Assembly (NCBI GenBank): GCA_015179025.1
Contig: WHUX01000037.1
Location: 1-64,000, forward strand
Length of the DNA: 64,000 bases
Reading direction: 5' to 3'
From: Terfezia claveryi
Lineage: Eukaryota; Ascomycota; Pezizomycetes; Pezizales; Pezizaceae
The notes beneath the pieces were generated by a model. The model had not been told where the DNA came from. It worked only from the letters and a program-made list of their open reading frames with translations, and ran no database searches. Made by a program: the position numbers and the translations under genes. Each line of letters opens with the position of its first letter. The first letter of the stretch is position 1. Below, piece by piece: positions 1 to 11,050 of this stretch.

Positions 1-30
1 CATCACAAGGCTTAGTTCTGCAATAGAGCG

Positions 31-53
31 CCAGGTGCACTTGGTGCACCTGG
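31..53. repeat. Perfect 10-bp inverted repeat (hairpin)
   Basis: Two 10-bp arms at 31-40 and 44-53 are exact reverse complements around a 3-nt TTG loop. The hairpin overlaps the 47-bp segment (34-80) that resembles 1814-1860. No function is visible. Confidence 0.75.
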
Positions 54-80
54 CACAAATAAACTCGTTGCTGATGTCGG
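34..80 (+). repeat. Diverged copy of the copia protease-linker segment
   Basis: By hand alignment this 47-bp stretch matches 1814-1860 at 35 of 47 positions without gaps. Nine of the 12 differences are transitions. The right copy encodes the residues just before the copia protease motif, translating here as GA-x-GAP followed by LVADV. The match stops after about 50 bp. It may be a fragment of another copia copy, or the left edge of an insertion that split one element. Confidence 0.55.
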
Positions 81-199
81 GCAAGCATCACGAGGGTGTA
101 TGGTATTAGCCAGTTACCAAAGGAATGTATGAAGACAAAGGTTGAGTACTTGCTGGAAGGAGATCGATTTATCTGCAGGCAAAGTAGTCGGGATGTAAG

Positions 200-910
200 T
201 TGGTCGGATGGCAAACACCACTAGTCCAATATCTGACACTAATATTGATGTCCAAAAAGGAGTTTAGGGGACGGTTCCGTGCGGAGGAGATCATTAATTT
301 AATATATCAACGGTATTTCCAAGGCCCAAAAATGAAGGGAAATAGGGACCCGGGCTTTCTGGATAGAATTAATAGTATCTTCATATGCTTTGTGGCCTCA
401 GCAATGCGTCACAGTTTGAAAGCATGGAAGACAGGAGATTGTAATCCAGTCATGCAGGAGTTTAAATACGAAACTGCCTGGTGTAAGTTGAGAATAACCA
501 ATGAAGAGCAACAAATAGATGCACAATGTTGGACAAAGGACTAACGCAAAACAGGCACATATGAGAGGCTAATGAATACATGGGAGATTCATCCAAAAGC
601 AATAAAGGACCTCATGATGAATAACATCAAGGCTGACTTGGTGTGTCAGATTGCAGCTCAGGTAAGGATGGTGGAAGTAGAACCAGTTGATGCACCACAA
701 GTCGAAGATGAAGCACGATATGAGGCGGAATTGAGAAAGGAGCTAGAGTACTCGTATGAAAGATTAGAGGTGCCAGCGGAGAAGCGCCATCGCGAAGGGA
801 GTCTACTGAGAGATTCATCAGTAGAATTGACTGGACCATTAAACCCGGAGGTTGATGATGCACTGACAGGGACAGGGGATATAGACGAAGAGGACACAGA
901 AAGTGACTGA
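200..910 (+). pseudogene. Broken hypothetical gene (one in-frame stop)
   Basis: Two open stretches, 200-541 and 545-907, lie in the same frame and are separated only by a TAA at 542-544. Read together they give about 235 residues. The first half is basic, with RFRAEEIINLIYQRY-like helical segments. The second half is acidic, ending in a D/E-rich tail (DIDEEDTESD). The style recalls uncharacterised transposon-linked fungal proteins of the DUF6532 type, but I cannot establish homology. No intron removes the stop convincingly. It sits among decayed repeats, so a relic is the most likely reading. Confidence 0.35.
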
Positions 911-1294
911 AGAAGTCAGATATTTGAGGGAATGGGTTTTTCTATGTCAGTTTCAAGGCTATTCTCTCTATGGGGTTATGTTATCTCGTTAGCTGTATTT
1001 CTTTTGCTTGTGTGTGGTCATGTGTTTCTTTTTCATAAAACGTGTTCACTGGAAGCTGGGACGGGGAAGGTTGGTAGATGTAATTTGGTGAGAGGAAAGA
1101 GTATGCATTGCGTTGGATTTCATTTCTTGGTGTTGGAGGTCGTAAGGAACTTCTGCTGTGAATGAGGTTTTTTTTTGTTTATGAAAGATATGTTTGGTAA
1201 TTAGCAAATGGAACACAGATTAAAAGGAGAACATTTGTACACGCAGAGAGTATAACGGTCAAGTAAAGAACGTGACGAGTAGGAATAGAAACAT

Positions 1295-1550
1295 CTGAAG
1301 GGCAATTATTGGATAGGGCAAGTTATAAATGCAAGGTGTCGGATTAAAAATATCTGAAGGGCTATTGTAGGATGGGGAAATTAGAAACGCGGGGGTTTGG
1401 CTAAGAAACATCAGAAAGACAAATGTAGGATGGAGAAGATAGAAACGCGAGGTGTCGGATTAGGAACACCTGAAGAGCTATTGTAGGATAGAGAAGTTAA
1501 GGGCGTGGGGCAAGGGCAAGGAACGCCGGAAAGAGGATTGGGAGATGGAT
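1295..1550 (+). repeat. Degenerate ~58-bp minisatellite, about 5 copies
   Basis: A block of the form CTGAAGRGCWATTGTAGGAT recurs at 1295, 1354, 1412, 1470 and 1527, with spacings of 59, 58, 58 and 57 bp. Each is followed by AGAAACGCGRGGTGTCGGAT-like sequence. Copies diverge strongly. Weak traces of the unit continue upstream to about 1230 and downstream near 1665-1690. No long open frame crosses the array. Confidence 0.75.
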
Positions 1551-1804
1551 ACCATAAAAGAACGAAATAGATGAACAGTGACACGGGAACGACAACAGAA
1601 GATTAGATATGGTCAGGAGGATAGACAGGTAAAAGTGTATTAGCAAAGTCAATTCAAAGGCGAAATATTAAGAACGCGGGACGTCGGCTTGCATGGTAAC
1701 AGCACAGCTTAAGTAAGAGTTAGAGTAGAAACGTTGGAAGTGGTTATCGTACGTCCCGAGAGTTAGAAGAAATACCTCTATATCATAACGTTGAGTTTTG
1801 CTAT

Positions 1805-4800
1805 ATGGCATCTGGTGCGTCTGATGCACCTGATGCAAATAACGTAGTTGCTGATGTTGACACATGCGCCTCATCTCACATGACGTCTGATATAGGGAAA
1901 TTTGAACGGATTAAACAGAGTCACGGAACTGTGAGTATAGAAGGGGGTAGTGCTCTCTCTGTTGAAGGATTAGGCACAGTTCTATTAGACTGCGTCCTCT
2001 CTAATAATACTTATCATGTTGTTCGACTTAGCTCTGTTCTCTATGTTCCTTCCTTTAGTCACTCATTATTATCATGGAATGTGTTAAAGTCAAAAGGGTA
2101 TTCTATGGTAGTGTCAGGTAACAGGATTATGGTTTATAATGCTGTGCATTCTCCTGTATGTATGGCAGAATTTAAGGAGAATCTCCTATTTCTTGCTCAA
2201 CGCAAAAACAGTTCCCTTATTGCCAGCAATAATGAACCTTCAGGGTTCAGCTTTAATAAAGCTCATGGATCCAGCTCTAATCAGGCCTCTAGAATACCCT
2301 CTAACCAGGTCTCCGGATTAACCTCCAAAAGAGCTCATGAACTTGAACATGCAGAACAAACTACCAAAAGAGCTAAAACACAGGCTTTACTATTGTTTGC
2401 CTTCTGGCATCGCTCATTAGGGCATTCGAGTAAGGTAACTGGCCAGGCATATGTGGACGGCTCCTTAATACCTCCAAAGCCTGCAGAATTCGCATATAAG
2501 GCCTGTATAATGGCGAAATCCACAAATACAGTTCCTCAAAGCCTTTCTGAAGCTAGATCTAGTCGGCCATTTGAGTTGCTCTATAGCAATCTAAGTGGAA
2601 AGCAATCTTTACCTTCCTACGGTAACTCACAATATTACATTACTTTTATTGATGATTTTACTAGGATGGGTTGGATATATTTCCTGAAGAATAAATCTCC
2701 AGATGCCACACAGATAATTCAAGAATTTATTACTCTAGTGGAAAGGCAGTTTAATACCACTGTCTTAACTCTAGTATCTGATAACGGTGGAGAATATATG
2801 GAAGCTAATAAGTTCATCAGAATGAAGGACATCAAATACATCTATATACCCCCATATTCCTATCAGTCTAATGGAGTACCAGAGTGATATAATTGGACAA
2901 TACAGACTATGGCTAGAAGCATGATCCTAGACCTGGTTAATCACCAGAGGCCCGACCTTAAGCTTTGGGGCGAAGCCTGCAATATGGCTGTATATCTCCG
3001 AAATCGCCTACCCCATTCACAGCTACCTCAGAGTAAAACGCTCTTTGAGATGCTGTACCATAAACAGCCTTCGATTGCACACCTGAAACCCTTTAGCAGT
3101 TCTTGCTATGTCCATATCGCTGAAGAGCGAAGATTTCCAAGCAGCAAGATCACTCAACCATGAGCAGAAAGTACTATTCTCGTTGGCTATACAGACAGCC
3201 CTTTAATCTATAAGGTCCAGCTTGCTAGTAACAAGCATATGTTTACCGTGAAGGCATCAAACTGCATATTTACCCTCAGTGAAATTACCTCTTTCGGGGC
3301 TAATCCAGCTGAGCATTTACCAGCTGAGAATATACCAGCTAATCGAGCTCAGAATATACTAACTAATCTACCTCAACCCGAGCTTACTAAATTCACTGAA
3401 TTCACCAAATCTACTGAATCTACCAATACGCATACATTGCTTGCAACCGCTCTTGTGGTCAATGAGATTGAACCGAGGACGTTCAAGCAAGCAACCAAGT
3501 ACGCAGACTCTTCAAGATAGTATAAGGCCATGCAGGAAGAGCTTGAAACTCTGGCAGATCAGTCTGTTTGGTCGGTTGTATCCCTACCTTCTCCAAAGCA
3601 CAACATCATAGGCTGCAAATGGGTCTACAAGATTAAGAAGGATTCAGAAGGTAATATAAGTCGTTACAAGGCAAGGCTTGTTGCTCAGGGTTTTTCTCAA
3701 CAACCGGGGACGGATTTTGATGAGATCTTCTCTCCTGTTGTGAGGTACGATTCATTGAGATTACTGATTGCATTATCAGTCTCTCTTAGCTGGCCCCAGC
3801 CAGATCAGCTCGATATAAAAGGAGCTTTCCTCTATGGATCTCTAAACGAGGAAATCTATATGAAGCTTCCGCCTGGATATGAATAACCAGGGCATTGTGC
3901 ACGCCTTCTTAGGTCCATATATGGCCTTAAGCAGTCACCAAGGCAATGGTATCAGAGATTGACCGGCTTTCTTATACCATTAGGCTACGTGACGACCAAC
4001 TTTGATCCATGTGTTCTAATACATATGGAATCTCAAGTGATTATTGCCATATATGTGGACGATATCACTATTGTGGGGCCTAACCTGGCCGAAAGGGAGA
4101 AACTGAAGAATTCGCTAAAGAAAGAATTCAAATTGAGCGAACTCGGTCCTTTGAGCTGGTTATTAGGCATCCAGATAACATGGCATGCGGACAGTGTTAC
4201 CTTGTCACAACGAACATATATCGACCAATTACTTCTTAAATTCGGCATGCAAGACTGCAACCCGATCTCTCTTCCCTTGGATCCTCACATTTCATTGTTA
4301 AAGGCTCAAGAGCAAGAAGATCTTGCAGATACATCCCGCTTTAGGCAAATAATTGGTTCCCTCATGTACCTTGTGATCGGTACCAGACCTGACATTGCCT
4401 ATACCGTCTCCGCTTTATCCCAGTTTGCCTCAAAGCCTACCAAAGATCATATGGGTATTATTAAGAAGACTCTACGTTACCTTAAGGGCACGAGAGATCT
4501 TACTCTTACCTATAAAAGGCTGAATAATAATTGGCCTATTAACAGTTCACTAAACAATAATTTGGTGAGCTTATCAGGCTACTCGGATGCAGACTTTGCG
4601 GGCGACAAGAACGACCGGAAATCAACAACGGGAAACATATTCCAGATAGCTGGCAACACAATTTGCTGGAGATCGGTAAAGCAACGTTGTGTATCTACCT
4701 CTACGGTCGAGGCAGAATATATCGCTCTTTCTACCTCTGCAAAACAGCAAATATGGTTGCAGAACGCCCTGAGTGAACTCCGTGTTCTTTAAATGCTGAC

Positions 4801-5014
4801 AATAACGGGACAATTGATCTAACTGACAATCCCCGCATCAGCGATAAAAGCAAGCATATAGACATTGCCTACCACCATATCAGAGATCTGGTAGAAACAG
4901 GCAAGATTAACGTCTTATGGATACCGAGTGCCAGCAACCTAGCTGACATCTGTACAAAGCCGCTACCACGGCCTCATTTTCTTACTCTAAGGGATCAAAT
5001 AATGCAAGCGAGCT
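1805..5014 (+). pseudogene. Copia pol polyprotein relic
   Basis: One frame runs from 1805 to about 4785, broken only by stops at 2885 (TGA), 3161 (TGA), 3518 (TAG) and 3884 (TAA). A frame change near 4785 leads to the last 75 or so codons, ending at 5014. Visible landmarks are a protease-like DTCASSHM, an integrase zinc-finger region WHRSLGH, integrase SDNGGEY, the RT signature YVDD near 4050-4061, and an RNase H domain with YSDADFAGD and EAEYIALS. Several conserved residues are lost: Asn replaces the first integrase Asp (LLYSNLSG), Tyr replaces one zinc-binding Cys (FAYKAC), and Cys replaces the protease Gly. The nonsense and missense changes are mostly single C-to-T or G-to-A steps from the family consensus. 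Confidence 0.9.
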
Positions 5015-5124
5015 GATTAGCACTCTTTTACCTTCTTTTTTCCCATTGGGTTTTTAGGTTTTTTAATGAGACTAATCATGTTTATTTACTTACTTGCTAT
5101 ACAGCAGTATCTGCTGAGGAGGGG

Positions 5125-5595
5125 TGTTGAAAAGCACATAGGATAATCCAGCATATGACGTTGTGGCGATATGCCACTTACGCATACACTGACATGCCAC
5201 TCACGTAACTCCAGCATATACCTGCTTTCTCGCAATACTTACCTGTAATAGCAATGCTATTCGCATTATCCCTTCATGTATATAGAGCTCTTCTATTTCT
5301 TCTATAGAGGGTGTTGGGGTTGAGCTTAAGAAAGAATCTCATATACTCGCACATACTCATATATTTGCATATCTACGTGCTCACTCATACGTTCGCACTG
5401 TCTCATGCACATACCTCAGGTGAAGTGTCCCTTTATTGGCCATTCATCTGTCTATTCGCTGTCACGTGTTGTTATATGCAAGACCTGCATGACCTCTCAT
5501 TTCAAGAGCAACCAGACTAAACCAGATTACCTCTTGGCAAGTTCGGCCGCTCCCGAATTTGGTAGTACGACCCTAATTCGGAGAAATCCACAACA
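5125..5595 (+). repeat. 3' LTR of the copia element
   Basis: Begins TGTTG directly after the purine tract and ends CAACA, giving the 5-bp terminal inverted repeat and TG..CA ends expected of an LTR (471 bp). A TATA-like stretch (TGTATATAGAGC, near 5276-5287) could be the promoter. With no 5' partner in the window, the right boundary rests on the inverted ends alone. Confidence 0.7.
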
Positions 5596-5618
5596 GATGC
5601 AGAAGTGATTATCATGTA

Positions 5619-5999
5619 CAGTCAACTCTTGCTATACCGGACCTCGCTATAACGGATCCCTTGTTATACCGGACGGACCAGACGCTTCCGGATTTTTTAC
5701 CAGCAAATTGCCTCTCGCTATACCGGACGGCCATACAATACCGGACCGGACAGAGTGCTAGAGGAGTGCAGGGGTCTTCTTATCCCTGTCGCCTTACATT
5801 TCTCCCTCTCTATACCGGACGAGGCATGTCTGGTTGCTGAATAATCCACTCTGTTAGGCTTAATGTGACTCGAAATACCCTTAATGGAGGGCAAAATGGG
5901 AGTTCTCAGAACCCACGTGACTGGTTAGCCCCCGTCTGACTTGCTATACCGGACAAAAAGCCCTGGATTTCTGCCGTCCGTTATAGCAAGAGTTGACTG
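5619..5999. mobile_element. Pogo/Fot-like MITE with TA target duplication
   Basis: A 381-bp element has inverted ends CAGTCAACTCTTGCTATA and, on the other strand, CAGTCAACTCTTGCTATA. Both ends are flanked by TA (5617-5618 and 6000-6001). It has no coding capacity. The interior repeats the subterminal motif TATACCGGAC and variants near 5633, 5646, 5662, 5714, 5735, 5810 and 5944, plus one inverted copy near 5977. A CAGT start, TA duplication and lack of transposase fit a non-autonomous Tc1/mariner element of the pogo/Fot type, which would be moved by a transposase encoded elsewhere. Confidence 0.9.
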
Positions 6000-6001
6000 T
6001 A

Positions 6002-6504
6002 TCCCGCATTGATATCTAGGAGTCAAATTTTCGTGCTGTAAACATGTGAACGAAAGTATGATTCAGCCCTAGGTAGGTATAGTATGCTGAAGATAAGACA
6101 TTGAGTTACCAGCACTGCTAGATTGCCATATTCCACTCACTGTTCGCCGTCCCAGTGGAAACAACCCCCAAAACATGCAAAGAAAAAAGGAAAATCAAGC
6201 CATTTTCTCGACGCTCAACCAAATATTCCCTTAAAAACCATCAGTCCAAGCACCTTGATTGTTATATCCCACATCATCCATCCTTTCAATGAGTGCAGTG
6301 ATAATTTTAGTCATAGCTTCGATGTCCCATTTCCTGTCGGCCCCAACATGCTACTGCCGGTCCATTGGGCTACTTCGCCAATTTCCAGTTCTGCGTGCGC
6401 TTGGAAAGCCTCCTCGTGCTTACTAGGCGTAAGGGAAAAGGTATAGAAGAGCCGCTCATTAGCGATCATGTCAATTCTGTCGGGTATGTTAGCCTAGGGT
6501 ATCT
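6002..6504. other. Intergenic stretch, no supported gene
   Basis: A short open frame at 6123-6446 shows no recognisable domain. It lies just beyond the 3' end of the minus-strand gene that ends at 6505, so most of this is probably that gene's 3' flank. Confidence 0.5.
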
Positions 6505-9416
6505 TTACACCGGCCGCTGATTCTGAAAATACCTTTCAGTAGCCGACGCCTTGAAGGTCTCATCACTAGCAGTATGGGCCTGTATCCACAGGTCCTGGAC
6601 CTCCGTCACGCAAAATTCAAAGTTCCTCCTTGGGCCGGTAAGGGCCGTGGGGAGGACGTAATATCGAGATTCACGCTTGCAGTAAATCTTCTTCACCATG
6701 AGGCTATTGGCCTCGGTCCTGAATGAGATTTGCGGTAGTTGGCAATCGTGCCTGTGCCAGCGTTAGGAATGTCGTATATAATGATGGAATCAATGACACC
6801 ACTCACGGGATAAAAAGACTCTCACTCAAGGAGCTGAAAGTTTGGTCTTCGTTGTTCAGAACCTTGCGGGCCTGGAGGATAAAGCGGGCGTCCCAGCTTC
6901 GGAGGGGACAGTTCCACATCACGGTTCCATACGTCTCCAGTTTCCCGAGAGCCTCCATTTCCCTCGTTTCCGCATCAAACTTGATGAGGCTGGTAAGGCC
7001 CGTCAGTAGGGATCCCGGACAGTAGGTTCCAAGGGATAAAAAAGACATACCAAGGCTTGCCCTTATAATCGCACAAAAACTCGTACCAGATCTTCTTCTT
7101 GTCAGCAACATAGTTGAAAAAGTTTTGGTTATGGTCAAGTTTGAGGTCGTTAACGTAATCCACATCGACAAAGTCAGTCGTAACTCTATCAGTAAAGAAA
7201 ACCTTCATTGTATCCCTCCTGTCATCCAGAATGGGGAGAAAATCTTCCCAGTTCATGCACTTCGTCGGCGGGGGTGCAGCGTCATAAATGACACGTCCAA
7301 TCCTGTATCCTCCAGTCAGGGAAGTCCAACGCAATTGGAATTGGGGATATTGACCTTGCCTCAAATGTAATCCTGCATTTGTGCAAACGTGCATAATCCA
7401 AGCTAGCCCGGTATTAGTGAGAAGGGTGAAATGTGGGCAATTGAGGGTAACGTACGAAGGCTCAAAGACTTCTCGCAGTATTCTCATGTTGAACTTCCCA
7501 TGTCTGCACAATCTTTAGCAATCACCTCACCAGAAAACAGGCATGACGTACTCTTTGGCATCGTATTTCCTAATGGGATCTTTCTTTGATTTTCTCTGGG
7601 AATTTACATTTCGAAGTACTCTAGTACTTGCTTCTGACACTTTCTGCTTCGTCTCTTCAGGTACCTGATCCACAGGAACCCTCAGACGTCTGGTGGTTCG
7701 GACCATGCCGGACTGTGTAACAGTCAGAGGGGTTGGGCGAGTAGACAAAAAATCATCGGCAGGAGCAGCCGCGGGCCGAGGGCCCAAAAGATCGTCAAGA
7801 TCTCCGCCATAATACGACGATGCCGTGGTGGCTGTTGGCACATATTCCCCTGCCTCAGGCAACGCTAGTGGTGCTGCTTGGTTCATATGTGGTGAATCCG
7901 ACTCTGTTTTCAACTCCTCAAACCCCTTCACACGGCGCTTCGCTGCGGCAGGCAGAGCAGCTTGAGGTTCTTCCGCACTGGCAAATTTTGGGCGCGACCC
8001 AAAGAGAAAGTCTAAGGACTCATCATTTTGTTGAGGAGCAAAATTTGGACGTGGTCCCAAACTGACTTCGTCATTTGTATCAAGTGGCAGTTCCCTTAGG
8101 GCTCTCTGTAAATTCATTGCGTGACTCTGCAAATCCACCTGTTGGACAGGATATTGCAAGATAGCTTTGGCCTTAGGCTTCACGTACACGGCTGGGTCGT
8201 TTTCAAATGCCCCATATCCCTTGAACAGGTATCCCTTCCAGGCGCGAGGCCCACTGCCATTCCTATCCCCTGGTATTTCTTTGATTTCCAAGGGTACTAC
8301 TGCCGGCTTTGCTGCAGCATCTGGACGGCGCAGAAGCCGAAGACTGAATATCTCTTTTCTGTCCCTGTAATATCTCTTTTGCTTGTCACTGAAGAGGGTA
8401 GTCTTTCCATTCGTTCTGAGCTGTGCCTTCAAGGACACGAGTTTGAGCTCGAAGTCTTTTTTGTCATCCACATACACTAAATAATTTGTGAGTGGTGTTA
8501 TTCCAGCATTCTATGTATGTCAGTTAGTCCGTCCGTAGGCAACTCCGTGAATGATACTAACAAAAATCTCTTCGAGTTTGTCCAGCTTCTCAATAACCCT
8601 TGTTACGACATAAGGGTCGTTTGCACGGATAACGAGCCTCCTATTGAAAGTATCTTTTTCGACGCGACAGTCGCAAACCCTCTCAATCATTGAAGGGACA
8701 TCATCTTCTGCTTCTCGCGGGTGGATCATACTTGCATAGTCCGTGCCATTCTTTGGACTCCAGTACTTCATAAGACTGAATTCTGCACCTTGGACAAGTT
8801 TCTATGCATTGGTAAGTTTATAACGCTAATCAAAGACCTCTCAAACATGTTGCATACGATATTTAATTCATCCTCATCATTAGCTTCTTCCTTCCATACA
8901 ATGGATTCCACATTAAACTCTGACAGCCTCGAACGCTGGATTAGAGGAATGTACTAAAGGCCTTGTTAACTTAACTCGCGCCAGGTGTAGGGAAAGCATT
9001 ACCGTCGGGTTCCGCTTGAGAATCATGCTTTGCTTTGAGGCAATCTCTACAGCCTTACGGAGGTTGTCTAGTGCATGTAAAACATCATCGCGCTCACCAT
9101 CCAGAACAAAGGCCTAAGATGTGATCAATTTAGGAAATGTATACAGCATGATAAGATAGGATGTATTACCTGCCCAACATCGTCAAATTCCAAGTTCACT
9201 GGCTCCGCCTCCATCTGTTCCCTGTTTTACGAAGTCAACAACAACTTGGCTTGTATTTCTCTAGACTGTGGGCCTTACGAAAGTTGTCGGACGAGTGTTT
9301 CGCTGAACTAAGCGAGAGTTAGCTCTTGAGTCACTTCTATAAGAGCTTGAGATACCTACAACATAGATGGACTTCCATCTGTAGATGACATGCATTTGGC
9401 CTGCTGGAGAACCCAT
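6505..9416 (-). CDS. Uncharacterised multi-exon KH-like protein (possibly DUF7905-type)
   Basis: At least eight coding blocks on the minus strand can be joined. Clear introns are 9304-9359 (GTAGGT..TTAG), one near 7010-7065 with a TACTGAC branch point, and one near 6752-6812 (GTGAGT..CACAG). Two blocks have the alternating pattern of KH-like folds: one near 9000-9115 (FVLDGERDDVLHALDNLRKA) and one at 8520-8771 (MIERVCDCRVEKDTFNRRL). A low-complexity middle (7700-8060) has repeated LGPRP/GSRPKFA motifs. The C-terminal half (7500-6505) is compact and aromatic-rich. This layout recalls fungal DUF7905 proteins, by memory only. The junction between the 7527-8477 block (ending in TGA) and the next block at about 7511 has no intron that keeps the frame. 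The start is uncertain: ATG 9416 is the best choice, with another at 9528. Confidence 0.6.
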
Positions 9417-10054
9417 GTTGAGGATGGTGGTGGTATAGTCTGGTTGTGGTGGTAGGTTGGAGCAGGATCCAGTTGAGTTTAGTTTCCTCTCTGTTAAATC
9501 TAAGAATGCCAAGATTGCCCCATGGCATCGCTGATCCCGATGAGACCCGAAGTCTGTCAGGAACTCAGCAGGTCACCAAATGTATTTTCAATGCCGCACA
9601 TAAAACGGCCATTAGTTATATTGTCCCCAAATTTCTTCCAGACCTTCATCAGCCTCAATAAAGGACTCTAACGCTTGAAATCGCAATCAGGTACACGGGT
9701 ATAAAAATATTAAGATTGGGTAACATCATCAAGCCCAATCTAAGAAACAAGAGAAGAAAACGGAAGAAAAAACAACAATCGAGGACACAGGGGAATCTCC
9801 ATATGGAAACCTTTCCTACTCATACACGAGAAGCCTAGCTTTTGTATCCAAAAGAAAAGTTCAGCCAGTATAGCATTAAACAAGAACTCCGTTGTTGTAT
9901 TACCCCCATGCCTGTCCTTGTCCACCCCAACAAGCACCGTTTATGTCCCAGATCATGCAGCTCGTATATGAATGAAGGAACATTAGGAATTAGGAAATAG
10001 GACTCTCATTCATCATCATTAACTAACTTCCCACACTAAGCCTCAAGTCGTTGA
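9417..10054. other. Intergenic, no supported gene
   Basis: It separates two minus-strand genes and should hold the promoter of the KH-like gene and the 3' flank of the coiled-coil gene. A minus open frame at 9740-9937 has no recognisable feature. Confidence 0.45.
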
Positions 10055-11050
10055 TTAGCACTCGTCGCAGTCGGAGTCGTCATCTTCTCGAGTGTCCCGG
10101 CTGTTGAAAGACAGAGTCGTAACATTTCTTTTGATATTCATGACATATCTCATCTCCTCCAGGGCTTGGTGGGCTTCCGCAAGGGATTTCTCGGCCTCTA
10201 CATCCAGCTTGTCTGCTCGGGCTCTTATGTCCTTGATTCCGGCCTCCGCTAGCTCCATACATTCCTCGAACCGTTGTGTGACCTTTGCTTTTGCGTGCCG
10301 CATTTTCTCGACTTCTTGTCGTTGCTGTTCCACTGTGATGTCTAAACGTTTGAGAAGAGCTTGGTCCCTAGCCCGCTCATTGATCATGTCGTCTAGCTTC
10401 CTCCGCATTTCTTCAACCTTAGTCCGGTAGGTTTCGTCGAGCCTCTTCCATCCTGCAGCAAGTGCCTCGTACTGACTGACCGCCTTCTCCCGTAATGTAG
10501 ATGCCATTACGAGCTCCTGTCGAATGCTTTGTAATTCAGCATCACCTTCAGTCTGAACTTGCCGAAGGTCCCTCTCCGCAACAGTTCGCAGCTGCCGCTC
10601 AGTGTCTCGTTCATTCTTTAACTCCTCAACTTTCCGATCCTTCTTCTCTAATGATCTTTTATCGATATTCGTCTGGTGAACGAGAATGTCATTTGTAGAT
10701 TGTAATGAGTCCCGGGACTGTAGGATGGCTTCTCGCGCCTTCCGTTCCTCCGCTCGGGCAGTAGTCTCCACTTTCAACTCTCTTCGCAATCGATCATTTT
10801 CGGCCATAAGCCTTTCAATGACTCTACCACTTTTCCCTGTTGGCGTTCGGCCTACAGTTGTAGAGCCCTCCGCTCCCCCGCTAGGAACTTCTAGATGCTC
10901 CTCATGTGTGCCGTTGACGCCATTCGGTTCGGGGCTTTGTCGGCCAACGGGATCGGTCTCGTTCATGCCTGAGCGTCGGGTAAGGCTCTCAAGTCGGTAG
11001 ACTTCGTTTTGTCGGGCTTCTGTAGAATCGCATATAGCTGTTAGCGCCAT
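10055..11050 (-). CDS. SHE3-like coiled-coil protein
   Basis: The open frame is intronless. From ATG 11050 it gives about 331 residues; the frame is open further up to 11359, but that extension looks non-conserved, and ATG 10966 is another option. After a polar N-terminus comes a long heptad-rich region starting GRVIERLMAENDRLRREL, then Arg/Glu-rich helices with NERDTERQLRTVAERDLR and QEVEKMRHAKAKVTQR. The C-terminus is acidic (DDDSDCDEC). The GRVI(E/D)RLMAENDRLRRE start matches filamentous-fungal proteins annotated as SWI5-dependent HO expression protein 3, which in yeast is an adaptor linking mRNA and its binding protein to myosin for transport. The name rests on coiled-coil similarity, so RNA transport is inferred, not shown. 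Confidence 0.65.
   Translation of the reverse strand: MALTAICDSTEARQNEVYRLESLTRRSGMNETDPVGRQSPEPNGVNGTHEEHLEVPSGGAEGSTTVGRTPTGKSGRVIERLMAENDRLRRELKVETTARAEERKAREAILQSRDSLQSTNDILVHQTNIDKRSLEKKDRKVEELKNERDTERQLRTVAERDLRQVQTEGDAELQSIRQELVMASTLREKAVSQYEALAAGWKRLDETYRTKVEEMRRKLDDMINERARDQALLKRLDITVEQQRQEVEKMRHAKAKVTQRFEECMELAEAGIKDIRARADKLDVEAEKSLAEAHQALEEMRYVMNIKRNVTTLSFNSRDTREDDDSDCDEC

Larger units (their letters stand above)
1805..5595 (+). mobile_element. Ty1/copia retrotransposon, 5'-truncated and decayed
   Basis: Contains the pol region in copia order (protease, integrase, reverse transcriptase, RNase H), then a purine-rich tract GAGGAGGGG (5116-5124) and a 3' LTR (5125-5595). No gag and no 5' LTR can be seen upstream in the window, so the element is truncated or interrupted by the DNA at 67-1804. 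It cannot be autonomous because the frame has several stops and one frameshift. Confidence 0.88.

Noticed and set aside
932..1165. Open frame with a hydrophobic N-terminal stretch
   Set aside because: 77 codons, no domain, next to decayed repeats; probably chance.
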